From NCBI GenBank assembly GCA_023247725.1, contig JAHFFW010000024.1:1-38620 (forward strand): 38,620 bases of DNA. Direction: 5' to 3'. The notes under the pieces were generated by a model. That model did no database searches. It worked only from the letters and a program-made list of their open reading frames with translations, and was not told the origin of the DNA. This DNA comes from Candidatus Omnitrophota bacterium (GTDB lineage Bacteria; Omnitrophota; Gorgyraeia; Zapsychrales; JAHFFX01). This document shows, piece by piece, positions 17,374-25,067 of the stretch (positions are counted from its first letter, which is position 1; each line of letters begins with the position of its first letter). A program made the translations under genes and the position numbers.

Positions 17374-18654
17374 ATGACTTTATTGATTAAAAATGCGACC
17401 ATCGTCAGCGCCAAAAAGATCAGTCCCCGGCCTCAGGATATTTTGATCAAAGATGGCCGCATTGAAATGATCGGCGATTCCATTTCTTCCAATGGAAAAG
17501 AAGTTGTCGATGCGAAAGGAAAAATGGTCCTGCCGGGTTTGATTGATCTGCACGTCCACCTTCGCCAACCCGGGCGCGAGGATAAGGAAACGATCGAAAC
17601 CGGATGCCGCAGCGCGATCAAAGGAGGATTTACTTCCATTTTTTGTATGCCCAACACTACACCCGTCATTGATAACGCGAGTATTGTCGAATTCATTATC
17701 AAAGAAGCCCAGATGCTGGGACTGGCCAACGTTTATCCCATTGCCGCTATCACCAAGGGTCAGAAAAATGAAGAGCTCACCGATATCTTTGAACTCAAAG
17801 AAGCCGGTTGCCTCGCCTTATCCGACGACGGGCGTTGTGTCAATAACAGCCAGTTGATGCGCTTGGCCTTGGAATACGCCAAGATGGCGGGGATCCTCTT
17901 GATCCAGCATTGCGAAGATCCTTCGTTAAGCAATCATGGGGTTATGAATGAGGGATTGGTTTCGACGATTCTCGGATTAAAAGGGATTCCGGAGGTTTCC
18001 GAGACGATCATCGTCGCACGGGATATTGAGCTTGCCCGTTATTTGAAAGCCCGGGTGCATTTTGCGCATATGAGCGCTAAGCGTTCGGTCGAACTCATCC
18101 GAATGGCCAAATCCCAGGGTATCCCGGTAACGGCTGAAGTCTGTCCCCATCATTTCACCTTGACCGATGAGATGGTGAAATCCTTTGACACCAATTATAA
18201 AGTGAATCCTCCCTTACGAACCGCCGAGGATGTCGAAGCCATCAAAGAAGGCTTAAAAGATGGAACGATCGATTGCATCACGACGGATCATGCGCCCCAC
18301 ACGCTGGAAGAGAAGGAATTGGAGTTTGATCACGCGCCCTTCGGCATGATTGGATTAGAAACCGCGGTCGGATTGACCATTTCGGAATTGGTGGATAAGA
18401 ATATTTTGACATTACCGCAGCTCGTCGAAAAATTATCTGCGAATCCAGCGAAGATAACGGGCTTAAATAATAAAGGAGAAATCGCGCCGGGCAACGATGC
18501 CGATTTGACCATCATCGACCCAAAAAAAGAATGGATTTTTCAGAAAGAGGATATTGTTTCCAAATCTTACAATTCCCCCTTTATTGGCCGAACCTTGAAA
18601 GGTCTTGTTGAAATGACGATCTGTGGTGGTAGAATAGTTCACCGTGTAAATTAA
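17374..18654 (+). CDS. pyrC: Dihydroorotase (class I, PyrC)
   Basis: The start is ATG 17374 with AAAGG upstream; a TTG at 17359 is in frame but less likely. The 426-residue amidohydrolase has the metal-binding DLHVHLRQPGRE, the carbamoylated-lysine region, CPHHFTLTDE, and TDHAPHTLEEK near residue 300. These active residues show a catalytic dihydroorotase rather than an inactive PyrC' partner. It closes carbamoyl-aspartate to dihydroorotate. It is 31 bp from pyrB in the same operon. Confidence 0.96.
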   Translation: MTLLIKNATIVSAKKISPRPQDILIKDGRIEMIGDSISSNGKEVVDAKGKMVLPGLIDLHVHLRQPGREDKETIETGCRSAIKGGFTSIFCMPNTTPVIDNASIVEFIIKEAQMLGLANVYPIAAITKGQKNEELTDIFELKEAGCLALSDDGRCVNNSQLMRLALEYAKMAGILLIQHCEDPSLSNHGVMNEGLVSTILGLKGIPEVSETIIVARDIELARYLKARVHFAHMSAKRSVELIRMAKSQGIPVTAEVCPHHFTLTDEMVKSFDTNYKVNPPLRTAEDVEAIKEGLKDGTIDCITTDHAPHTLEEKELEFDHAPFGMIGLETAVGLTISELVDKNILTLPQLVEKLSANPAKITGLNNKGEIAPGNDADLTIIDPKKEWIFQKEDIVSKSYNSPFIGRTLKGLVEMTICGGRIVHRVN

Positions 18655-18657
18655 TAA

Positions 18658-18721
18658 GGGTCCCGGGGCCCCAGTTACTCAGTCAAACATCTTGCTGGGA
18701 CGCCGGGTCGCTGGGGCACCC
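18658..18721. repeat. GC-rich inverted repeat between pyrC and the EndoQ gene
   Basis: GGGTCCCGGGGCCCCAG (18658-18674) faces CTGGGGCACCC (18711-18721), with inner words CTGGGACGCCGGGTC that can also pair. It fills nearly the whole gap. The trailing GAGTTTTC is too poor for an intrinsic terminator. Confidence 0.6.
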
Positions 18722-18732
18722 AGAGTTTTCTT

Positions 18733-19974
18733 ATGCAAATCACTGCCGACTTCCATCTTCATTCCAAATATTCCCGCGCCACCAGCAAAGATCTGGATTT
18801 AGACCACTTAGCCCTCTGGGCCAAGAAAAAGGGGATCAAGCTTTTGGGCACGGGCGATTTTACTCACCCCTTATGGTTAAAGGAATTGAAAACAAAACTC
18901 CAAGCCGTCGACGGCAATTTGTTCGAATACAAAGGCGTTCATTTTGTCCTGACGACGGAATTGAGCAACATCTATTCCAAAAATGGCAAGACCTACCGCA
19001 TTCATACGGTTTATCTGGCCCCAGGCTTTGAAACCGTGGATTTGATCGTCAAGGCGCTCCTGGCTCGGGGAGCGAATCTCTCTTCTGACGGACGACCGAT
19101 CTTAGGAATGGATGTCGAAGACATGAGCCGGATGTTTTTGGATTTGGATGAGAATATTTTCATCATTCCTGCGCATATCTGGACGCCATGGTTCGCCATG
19201 TTCGGTTCCAAATCAGGATTTAATTCGATCGAAGAATGCTGGGGGAAATTAGCAAGAAAAATTACCTGCGTTGAAACCGGGCTTTCTTCCGATCCGGCGA
19301 TGAATTGGCGTCTGAGCGCGTTGGATCGAATGACCTTGGTGAGCAATTCCGATGCGCATTCTCCTTCCAAAATCGGCAGGGAATGCAATGTCTTCGATTG
19401 TGAAATGAGTTTTCAGTCCATCGTCGATACCTTACAGAAAAAAGGAAAAGGGAAATTGTTGTACACGGTGGAATTTTTTCCCGAAGAAGGCAAGTATCAT
19501 TATGACGGCCATCGAGCCTGCCAGGTCTCTTTCGGGCCGGAAGAATCCAAGAAGTACAATGATTTGTGTCCGACCTGCAATAAGCCTCTCGTCCTGGGGG
19601 TGATGCACCGCATCAACGAACTGGCCGATCGCCCGCCGGGATTTAAGCCCGAGGGTGCCGTTGATTATATCAATCGCATCCCTCTTGAAGAAATCATCGC
19701 CGATGCCCATGGCGTGGGAGTTCATTCCCGACTTGTACAAAAAGACTATGAGGCCGTCATCCAGATCTTTGGAAACGAATTCGACGTGTTATCTCATATC
19801 GGATATGAATATCTGACAAAGTCGGTCTCGGCGCGTATCGTGGAGGGCATTCAACGGGTTCGCGAGGGTCAGGTGAATATCATTCCGGGGTACGACGGTG
19901 AATATGGAAAAATCAGCATTTTTTCCGCAAAGAAATCCACGCCTCAGCCTGAGCAGCTGACCCTTTTTACTTAA
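18733..19974 (+). CDS. Endonuclease Q family protein (PHP domain, deaminated-DNA repair)
   Basis: This 413-residue protein matches EndoQ, often mislabelled as a UvrD helicase. The PHP metal site is seen in ADFHLHSKYSRATSKD, GTGDFTHPLW, IPAHIWTPWFAMFGSKSGF and SNSDAHSPSKIGRE. Next come the zinc-binding LCPTCNKPL and HRINELADRP. EndoQ, known from archaea and some bacteria, cuts DNA 5' of deaminated bases (hypoxanthine, uracil) and abasic sites. The C-terminus reads PEQLTLFT, a consensus match to the bacterial beta-clamp-binding motif QL(S/T)LF, parallel to PCNA binding by archaeal EndoQ. The gene lies 78 bp after pyrC and probably shares its transcript. Confidence 0.92.
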   Translation: MQITADFHLHSKYSRATSKDLDLDHLALWAKKKGIKLLGTGDFTHPLWLKELKTKLQAVDGNLFEYKGVHFVLTTELSNIYSKNGKTYRIHTVYLAPGFETVDLIVKALLARGANLSSDGRPILGMDVEDMSRMFLDLDENIFIIPAHIWTPWFAMFGSKSGFNSIEECWGKLARKITCVETGLSSDPAMNWRLSALDRMTLVSNSDAHSPSKIGRECNVFDCEMSFQSIVDTLQKKGKGKLLYTVEFFPEEGKYHYDGHRACQVSFGPEESKKYNDLCPTCNKPLVLGVMHRINELADRPPGFKPEGAVDYINRIPLEEIIADAHGVGVHSRLVQKDYEAVIQIFGNEFDVLSHIGYEYLTKSVSARIVEGIQRVREGQVNIIPGYDGEYGKISIFSAKKSTPQPEQLTLFT

Positions 19975-20086
19975 AGCCCATCGCCAGCCTTTTTCATTTC
20001 GTCAAAACGAATTCTCTTTTCAAATTTGATTGAATGTGCGTTGAAGGATTTAGAGATTTTGTCCCTGTAGCTCAACGGATAGAGTA

Positions 20087-20271
20087 CGAGGACATGGCTT
20101 CAATATGGCGTTCTGAGAGATTCGTCTGAGTTTTTGGACAATTTTGTTCTTGCCCCCGTAGCTCAACGGATAGAGTACAAGCCTCCGGAGCTTGGGGTAC
20201 AGGTTCGATTCCTGTCGGGGGCGCCATGCTGACGAGTCTCTCAGAGCGCAGTTTTAAGAGAAATGTCCTCG
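20087..20271. repeat. About 42-bp imperfect inverted repeat enclosing tRNA-Arg
   Basis: The arms begin CGAGGACAT (20087-20095) and end ATGTCCTCG (20263-20271). The second conserved stretch is TCTGAGAGA (5' arm) facing TCTCTCAGA (3' arm). The arms are the same length and pair over most of about 42 bp, with the complete tRNA-Arg in the loop. The element sits in the anticodon-arm side of the split tRNA. Confidence 0.75.
20152..20226 (+). tRNA. tRNA-Arg (anticodon CCG)
   Basis: A full cloverleaf can be drawn: acceptor GCCCCCG/CGGGGGC, D-arm GCTC/GAGT, anticodon stem CAAGC/GCTTG with loop CTCCGGA (anticodon CCG, codon CGG), variable GGGT, and T-arm ACAGG-TTCGATT-CCTGT. The discriminator is G and CCA is encoded. 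It is flanked by long inverted arms and nested in a second broken tRNA-Arg. Confidence 0.92.
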
Positions 20272-20302
20272 CCTCCGGAGCTGGTGGTACAGACTTAGGT
20301 TC

Positions 20303-20388
20303 GTCCCGGCTTTTCCTTTGAAAATGAAGAGAAGGAAGCCGGGACGTCCCCATCCAATCTTGAAATTATTTTGAGGAAGGATGGGGAC
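20303..20388 (+). repeat. Two adjacent 43-nt GTCCC hairpin elements in a tRNA T-loop
   Basis: Element 1 (20303-20345) has the stem GTCCCGGCTT/AAGCCGGGAC. Element 2 (20346-20388) has the stem GTCCCCATCC/GGATGGGGAC. Both are exactly 43 nt, head to tail without spacer, and share internal words (TTGAAA, AAGGA). They stand between GGTTC and GATTCCTGT, that is, precisely after C56 of a T-loop. A related element is at 33228-33271. Confidence 0.85.
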
Positions 20389-20434
20389 GATTCCTGTCAG
20401 GGACGTACATTCTTTAAATTCTGCTGTCCAAAAA

Positions 20435-20842
20435 ATGAATGTAAAAACGTGGTTATTTAAAACACAGACAGCGCCAGTCACATGGTGGAAAACGATCCTT
20501 TGGTGGGAATTGCGTCGGATTCCAGTTAATGTATTAATCGGGGCTTATGGAATTTTGTCCTTGTCGATTTTTTATTGGGGTATCTTGACCAGCGGTCATT
20601 TACAACCAGGTGAAGATGCTGTGGAGCCATTAGCATTACTTATAGCTCCTTTTATTGTCAATATTTGCTATACACTGGGTTGGCTCACAGAAATATCTGC
20701 TCGAGCTATTTTTTCGGTTTCTCCCCAGTTTGGCCCTTTATTGTTAAAACTTGGTATTATTTTGTCGCTATTTTTAGTAAGTATTCCAGCCTTACTTTGG
20801 GGCGGATATCGCTTACTCCAATTGTCGCATTTTCTATCATGA
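20435..20842 (+). CDS. Conserved small integral membrane protein
   Basis: From ATG 20435 the product is 135 residues. The N-terminal WWKTILWWELRRIPVN is amphipathic, followed by three hydrophobic segments: VLIGAYGILSLSIFYWGIL, ALLIAPFIVNICYTLGWL and LLLKLGIILSLFLVSIPALL. Between the first two is the conserved-looking PGEDAVEPLALL. Proteins with this pattern occur in diverse bacteria without known function. A longer start at 20381 lies in tRNA repeat sequence and is rejected. There is no clear ribosome-binding site. The base composition is more A/T-rich than its neighbours, and the position beside a rearranged tRNA suggests acquisition. Confidence 0.6.
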   Translation: MNVKTWLFKTQTAPVTWWKTILWWELRRIPVNVLIGAYGILSLSIFYWGILTSGHLQPGEDAVEPLALLIAPFIVNICYTLGWLTEISARAIFSVSPQFGPLLLKLGIILSLFLVSIPALLWGGYRLLQLSHFLS

Positions 20843-21008
20843 TCAGAACCATGACAAAATTTTATCAGAAAGAAAGCTCCTCAGCTCCGCCGGAGCGCTT
20901 TGCTAGATTTGCGGGTTTTTTATCGTCGATAATTTTTATGGACCACCATCAGTTGTACTAATCCACAGACTGTACACAATATGTGGATAAATTTATGAAA
21001 GTGTCGAA

Positions 21009-21497
21009 ATGGCGCAAAAAGTGACAATCTCCGTCATCGGCGGACATAAAATGGATCGCAAGGTCGAGCAAATTGCGCATGAGGTCGGTCATATCATTGC
21101 TCAAGTTGGCGGAGTTTTGGTCTGCGGGGGATTGGATGGAGTCATGGCCGCGGCCTCGCGCGGGGCCAAAGAAGCCGGCGGCTTGACGATTGGAATCCTC
21201 CCCGGAAATAATAAAAACCACGCGAACCCATTTATCGATATCGCCTTGCCCACCTCCATTGGTTATGCCCGCAATGCCATTGTGGCCTGCAGCGCCGACA
21301 TCATGATTGCCTTGCCGGGCAGTCACGGAACCCGATCCGAGATCTGCTACGGGCTGGTCTTCGATCGTCCGGTGATTGATCTGGGAAATTGGAACATCAA
21401 AGGCATGCTGACGATCAAGGATATCCAGGCCCTTCGGCGAAAATTGGCCAGCTTGGTCAAGAAAATTCAGGCCGACCGGGAGAAGGCCTATGCCTGA
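21009..21497 (+). CDS. TIGR00725/LOG-family (SLOG-fold) nucleotide-binding protein
   Basis: This 162-residue Rossmann-like protein shows VIGGHKM near the start, CGGLDGVMAAASRGAKEAGG around residue 40, GILPGNN, and PGSHGTRSEICYGL around residue 100. These match the TIGR00725 branch of the LOG/DprA-like (SLOG) superfamily. Some LOG relatives cleave cytokinin-type nucleotide monophosphates, but this branch lacks a proven activity. Its end overlaps mutM by 8 bp, so they are in one operon. Confidence 0.8.
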   Translation: MAQKVTISVIGGHKMDRKVEQIAHEVGHIIAQVGGVLVCGGLDGVMAAASRGAKEAGGLTIGILPGNNKNHANPFIDIALPTSIGYARNAIVACSADIMIALPGSHGTRSEICYGLVFDRPVIDLGNWNIKGMLTIKDIQALRRKLASLVKKIQADREKAYA

Positions 21498-22311
21498 GCT
21501 TCCCGAGGTTGAAACCATACGAAAAGATCTTGAGAAATGGATTGTCGGAAAAACCATTGCGTCGGTTCAAATCCTGGACGGTCGGGTCATTCGGCAGGAT
21601 CCGCAACTATTTTTTCGCCGAATGGTTCGAAAAACGATCGAAGCCGTTTCTCGTCGGGGCAAAGCCATCATGATAAAATTCCGTCACGGCCAGTTTCTCA
21701 TTGTTCAGCCCATGATGACGGGGCAACTCATGGTCTATCGCAAAAAACGGCAACCAGCGCCGGACAAACACACCAAAATCATTTTTTCTTTTTCGGATGG
21801 CGACCGGATGTTTTACAATGATCAGCGTTTATTTGGCAGGCTATTCTGCGTTCAAGATCTGAGCCAGGTCCCATTTTTAAAATCCCTTGGTCCGGAACCG
21901 CTGGAGGCGGAATTTCGGCTTTCCTGGCTCGGTGAAAACCTCCGGAGGCATAAGATGCCGATCAAATCGCTTTTGATGAACCAGCATTTTATCGCCGGAA
22001 TCGGAAATATTTATGCCTGTGAAATTTTATTTCGTAGCGGGATTGCTCCTTTACGACCCGCTGATTCTTTGAAGCAGAAAGAGGTCATGGTTTTGCATTG
22101 CATGATTCCCCGAGTCCTTAAGGAGGCCATCAAATGGCGAGGCACTTCCATGCGCACCTACCTTGATACCGCCGGCGAGAAAGGCCAATATTGGAACCGG
22201 ATCAAGGTCTACGGCCGAGAGCAGGAACGATGCGGCCGTTGTCGTTCGCCCATTGTGAAGATTGTGCAAAGTGGCCGCAGTACGTTTTATTGTCAGACCT
22301 GTCAAGGGTAG
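21490..22311 (+). CDS. mutM: Formamidopyrimidine-DNA glycosylase (MutM/Fpg)
   Basis: This 273-residue protein begins PELPEVETIRKDLE, where Pro2 is the nucleophile and Glu3 the helper. It has the beta-strand lysine region RRGKAIMIKF, the helix-two-turn-helix NQHFIAGIGNIYACEILF, and the C-terminal zinc finger CGRC...FYCQTC. It removes 8-oxoguanine and related oxidised purines. With EndoQ nearby, the region carries two base-damage repair enzymes. The stop is TAG. Confidence 0.96.
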   Translation: MPELPEVETIRKDLEKWIVGKTIASVQILDGRVIRQDPQLFFRRMVRKTIEAVSRRGKAIMIKFRHGQFLIVQPMMTGQLMVYRKKRQPAPDKHTKIIFSFSDGDRMFYNDQRLFGRLFCVQDLSQVPFLKSLGPEPLEAEFRLSWLGENLRRHKMPIKSLLMNQHFIAGIGNIYACEILFRSGIAPLRPADSLKQKEVMVLHCMIPRVLKEAIKWRGTSMRTYLDTAGEKGQYWNRIKVYGREQERCGRCRSPIVKIVQSGRSTFYCQTCQG

Positions 22312-22325
22312 GGGTTGTTTTTCTT

Positions 22326-23021
22326 GTGAAAACTCGAATAAAAATCGATAGCTCGGTTTTATCCTTTTTCATTATCCTGACGGGACTCTTGTATATGTTT
22401 CCGTATTTATACAATGAGGGACCCGGTCTAGAATCGATTCTGGACTTTTTGGGGATGATCATTGTCATGAGCGGAATCTATCTGCGAATGGCGGCGCGCG
22501 GACATAAACGTTCCCATTCCAGTCAGGGGCATGCCTTGGTCATGACCGGGCCATACTCGTTCGTGCGCAATCCAATGTATCTGGGAAGTTTCTTAATGGG
22601 CGCGGGTTTCATTTTGCTGGTCTGGCCCTGGTGGAGTTTACCTTTGTTTGCTTTTTTGTTTTACGTCCGTTTTTCCAGGCAAGTCCGGGGCGAGGAACAA
22701 TATCTGGCTTCGATGTTTACCAAGGACTATGAAGAGTATTGCCGTCGGGTTCCGCAAATCTTTCCCACGCCTTCTGCGTTACAACAGATCAATTTTGTTC
22801 GAGATTTTCCGCCCGAAGAAGCCTTTAGTACCAAAGAAAAAAGGGGACTCTTGTTTTGGCCTCTGCTCGCGATTGTGTTGGAAACATTTCAGGAATTGGT
22901 GGTCTATGGCCAAGTAAGGATGGCTAAAATGGTTTTGATGATTTTGTTTGCCATTGTGGTCTTTGGCATTGCCCTTTGGACTCTTTACGTCGGTTCTTCG
23001 CATGCACAAAATTCAAAATAA
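22326..23021 (+). CDS. Isoprenylcysteine carboxylmethyltransferase-family membrane protein
   Basis: The start is probably GTG 22326, preceded by AGGGG; the frame upstream overlaps mutM. The 231-residue protein has N-terminal membrane helices, then the ICMT/PEMT-like signature GPYSFVRNPMYLGSFL and a C-terminal region RGEEQYLASMFTKDYEEYCRRVP. This places it with phospholipid or isoprenylcysteine methyltransferase-like membrane enzymes using SAM. Bacterial members are mostly uncharacterised. An extra hydrophobic C-terminal segment follows. It overlaps the start of pyrK by 20 bp. Confidence 0.8.
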   Translation: MKTRIKIDSSVLSFFIILTGLLYMFPYLYNEGPGLESILDFLGMIIVMSGIYLRMAARGHKRSHSSQGHALVMTGPYSFVRNPMYLGSFLMGAGFILLVWPWWSLPLFAFLFYVRFSRQVRGEEQYLASMFTKDYEEYCRRVPQIFPTPSALQQINFVRDFPPEEAFSTKEKRGLLFWPLLAIVLETFQELVVYGQVRMAKMVLMILFAIVVFGIALWTLYVGSSHAQNSK

Positions 23022-23775
23022 ATTTCCTATTGCTGCCAACGAAAGGCTTTGTCCCCGTTTTTATCGGCTTGCGGTCGATGCCAAATCCATTTTGAAATCC
23101 ATCCGTCCGGGACAATTCCTTCATATCCGCGTGACCGACGGACTTGAACCTTTTTTCCGCCGTCCTTTTAGCGTGTACCGCGCCAAAAAATTTGTCGAGA
23201 TTCTTTATGAGCCCATCGGCCTTGGCACCCGGCTTCTTGCGGAAAAAAAGCCGGGGGAGTTTTTGGATATTCTGGGACCTTTAGGAAATCATTTTACGGC
23301 GCCCCCCAAAGGAACGAAGCAGGTGTGGATGGTCGCCGGGGGTATTGGCTTGGCTCCGTTTCTTTTTTTATCCGACGAGCTAAAACATAAGGGGTATGAA
23401 TTGATCCTCTTTTATGGCGGCCGGTCCAAAGGGCATGTCTTTCCAATGAAAGAATTCAAGAACAATGGCGTCAAGACATGGATTGCCACCGATGATGGCA
23501 GCATCGGAGTCAAAGGCTGGGTTTCTGAGTTATTTCGAACATTAGATCCCAACCCCACCACAACGATGGTTTACACCTGCGGCCCGCATGCCATGCTGGC
23601 CTCGGTTCAGTCTTTTGTAAAGGCGCGTGGACTTCGCTGCGAGGCCTCGTGTGAGGAAGTGATGGCGTGCGCCTTGGGAGCTTGTTTGGGTTGTTCGATT
23701 CCGACGGTGAATGGTTATAAAACAGTGTGTTACGACGGGCCGGTGTTTGATATTGCAGAGGTTGTTTTTTCGTGA
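23002..23775 (+). CDS. pyrK: Dihydroorotate dehydrogenase electron-transfer subunit PyrK
   Basis: From ATG 23002 the 257-residue protein has the FAD-binding RRPFSVY, the NAD-binding MVAGGIGLAPFLFL, and a C-terminal [2Fe-2S] site with Cys223, Cys228, Cys231 (MACALGACLGC) and Cys243 (VCYDGPVF). It passes electrons from dihydroorotate, via PyrD, to NAD+. Its presence shows that the pyrD product is the class 1B enzyme. The start lies inside the end of the previous gene. Confidence 0.95.
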   Translation: MHKIQNKFPIAANERLCPRFYRLAVDAKSILKSIRPGQFLHIRVTDGLEPFFRRPFSVYRAKKFVEILYEPIGLGTRLLAEKKPGEFLDILGPLGNHFTAPPKGTKQVWMVAGGIGLAPFLFLSDELKHKGYELILFYGGRSKGHVFPMKEFKNNGVKTWIATDDGSIGVKGWVSELFRTLDPNPTTTMVYTCGPHAMLASVQSFVKARGLRCEASCEEVMACALGACLGCSIPTVNGYKTVCYDGPVFDIAEVVFS

Positions 23776-23832
23776 CCCGTCGCTCGGGAGTCGTATAAGG
23801 ACTGAACTTTCATTAAAAGCATTTTTAAATGA

Positions 23833-24021
23833 TTAAAAGAAGCCGCGAGGTCTCTAGAAAAAAAACAAGAACTGGATTCTCAATTGAAGCAAGAGATGGA
23901 CAATTTCCGGACGGGAAATCCCGTCGTGTGCGGGCCATTAAACGAAGTGAACATTCCATATTTTATTTATCCGGTCATTTTGATTGGTTTTATTATTTGG
24001 TTTGGATTTTTTCATAAATGA
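23833..24021 (+). pseudogene. Small membrane protein reading frame without a clear start
   Basis: After a stop at 23830-23832 this frame reads KEAARSLEKKQELDSQLKQE and on to GNPVVCGPLNEVNIPYF, then a single membrane helix and FHK before TGA. It looks coding: a charged helix, then one transmembrane segment. The first ATG in frame is 23896 (41 residues), or TTG at 23884. An ATG at 23829 is one base out of frame, so an indel near the start is possible. It sits between pyrK and pyrD. No family is recognised. Confidence 0.45.
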
Positions 24022-24030
24022 AGAACTGTT

Positions 24031-25008
24031 ATGCCTGAGAAAAAACCCACCACTGTCAAACCAACGGGTCACTGGTCACGGGTCACTGGTCACGGATCAC
24101 AGCTTAACCTCGCGGTCCAAATCGGCACCCTCCGTCTCAAAAATCCCGTCACCGTCGCGTCCGGAACCTTTGGCCATGCCGAAAAGTATTATGATCTGGA
24201 AGAAGTCAAGAAGCTTGGGGCGCTTGTTCCTAAAACTGTAACGCTGCATTCCCGCGAAGGAAATCCACCCCCGCGGATTTTAGAAACTCCTTCTGGAATG
24301 CTCAACGCCATCGGGATCGAAAATCCCGGCGTCGACGGATTCATTGAGAAAAAATTGCCGGCCCTGCGTCGAATCGGGATTCCTCTCTTCATCAGTATCC
24401 TCGGGCATACCGACGAAGAGTTTGAAACGATCGTCAAAAAATTTACTAAAGAAGGCGGGGCAGACGCCTTTGAATTGAATCTGTCTTGTCCCAATTTGAA
24501 ACAAAAAATTTTGGTTGCCCAGGATCCGCAGGCCACCCGTCGGGTGGTAGCGAAAGTCAAGGCGATCGCCAGAGTTCCCGTGATTGCCAAGCTGGCGCCC
24601 AATGTGACGGATATTGGTGAAATTGCGCAAGCGGCGGTTGATGCCGGCGCGGATGCCATCAGTCTGATCAATACCTTTTCTGCCATGGCCATTGACGTGC
24701 GAACGCGCCGGAGTGTTTTGGGAAATTGTACGGGTGGCTTAAGCGGTCCAGCGATTCGCCCAATGGCGGTGCACATGATTTGGGAGGTGGCTCAAAAGAT
24801 AAAGATCCCCATCATCGGCATGGGCGGCATCATGACAGCGCAAGACGCCTTGGAATTTCTTATTGCCGGAGCCACCATGGTTGCCGTCGGTACCGCGAAT
24901 TTCATTAATCCCCGAGCGCCGCTAGAGGTTTTGGAGGGGATTGTGGAGTACATGCGAAAAAATAAAATGAACGACATTAAGGATTTGATTGGGAGTTTAA
25001 AGATATAA
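24031..25008 (+). CDS. pyrD: Dihydroorotate dehydrogenase, catalytic subunit (class 1B)
   Basis: This 325-residue TIM-barrel protein has NPVTVASGTFG, GIENPGVDGF, NLSCPN with the catalytic cysteine typical of class 1, and the FMN-phosphate loop GMGGIMTAQDALEFLIAGA. It oxidises dihydroorotate to orotate with FMN and PyrK. The start ATG 24031 adds about 30 residues before the normal N-terminus. Residues 12-24 (TGHWSRVTGHGSQ) are encoded by a tandem 14-bp repeat, so the N-terminus looks like repeat DNA captured into the frame. No other good start exists downstream. Confidence 0.94.
   Translation: MPEKKPTTVKPTGHWSRVTGHGSQLNLAVQIGTLRLKNPVTVASGTFGHAEKYYDLEEVKKLGALVPKTVTLHSREGNPPPRILETPSGMLNAIGIENPGVDGFIEKKLPALRRIGIPLFISILGHTDEEFETIVKKFTKEGGADAFELNLSCPNLKQKILVAQDPQATRRVVAKVKAIARVPVIAKLAPNVTDIGEIAQAAVDAGADAISLINTFSAMAIDVRTRRSVLGNCTGGLSGPAIRPMAVHMIWEVAQKIKIPIIGMGGIMTAQDALEFLIAGATMVAVGTANFINPRAPLEVLEGIVEYMRKNKMNDIKDLIGSLKI
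24066..24102. repeat. Tandem 14-bp repeat inside the 5' end of pyrD
   Basis: GGGTCACTGGTCAC occurs twice without spacer (24066-24079, 24080-24093), followed by a partial copy GGATCAC. The word GTCAC is also frequent in the repeat at 25007-25047. Confidence 0.85.
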
Positions 25009-25047
25009 GTCACAAGTCACAGCAAGAGCTGTGGTGACAGGTGACTT
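25007..25047. repeat. Hairpin repeat between pyrD and pyrF
   Basis: AAGTCACAAGTCACAGC and GCTGTGGTGACAGGTGACTT surround an AAGA loop and pair over most of their length. It overlaps the last base pairs of the pyrD stop and is not followed by a T-run. Confidence 0.7.
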
Positions 25048-25067
25048 GAGACCGGTGACCTTTCCAT

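Larger units (their letters stand above)
20061..20405 (+). pseudogene. Split tRNA-Arg gene interrupted by nested elements
   Basis: The 5' part GTCCCTGTAGCTCAACGG through ATAGAGTAC (20061-20087) is nearly identical to the intact tRNA-Arg nearby. Its acceptor strand GTCCCTG pairs perfectly with CAGGGAC at 20398-20404, preceded by the T-arm remnant GATTCCTGT (20389-20397). A copy of the anticodon arm, CTCGCCTCCGGAGCTGG, lies at 20268-20284, then GGTACAG and GGTTC. So one tRNA-Arg(CCG) gene appears to be interrupted, first by an inverted-repeat segment that holds an intact tRNA-Arg, and then in the T-loop by two hairpins. There is no encoded CCA. It is probably non-functional unless spliced. Confidence 0.7.

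Noticed and set aside
20061-20405. CRISPR array suggested by repeated similar sequences
   Set aside because: The repeats are tRNA parts and hairpins of differing sequence with no regular spacers and no cas genes nearby.
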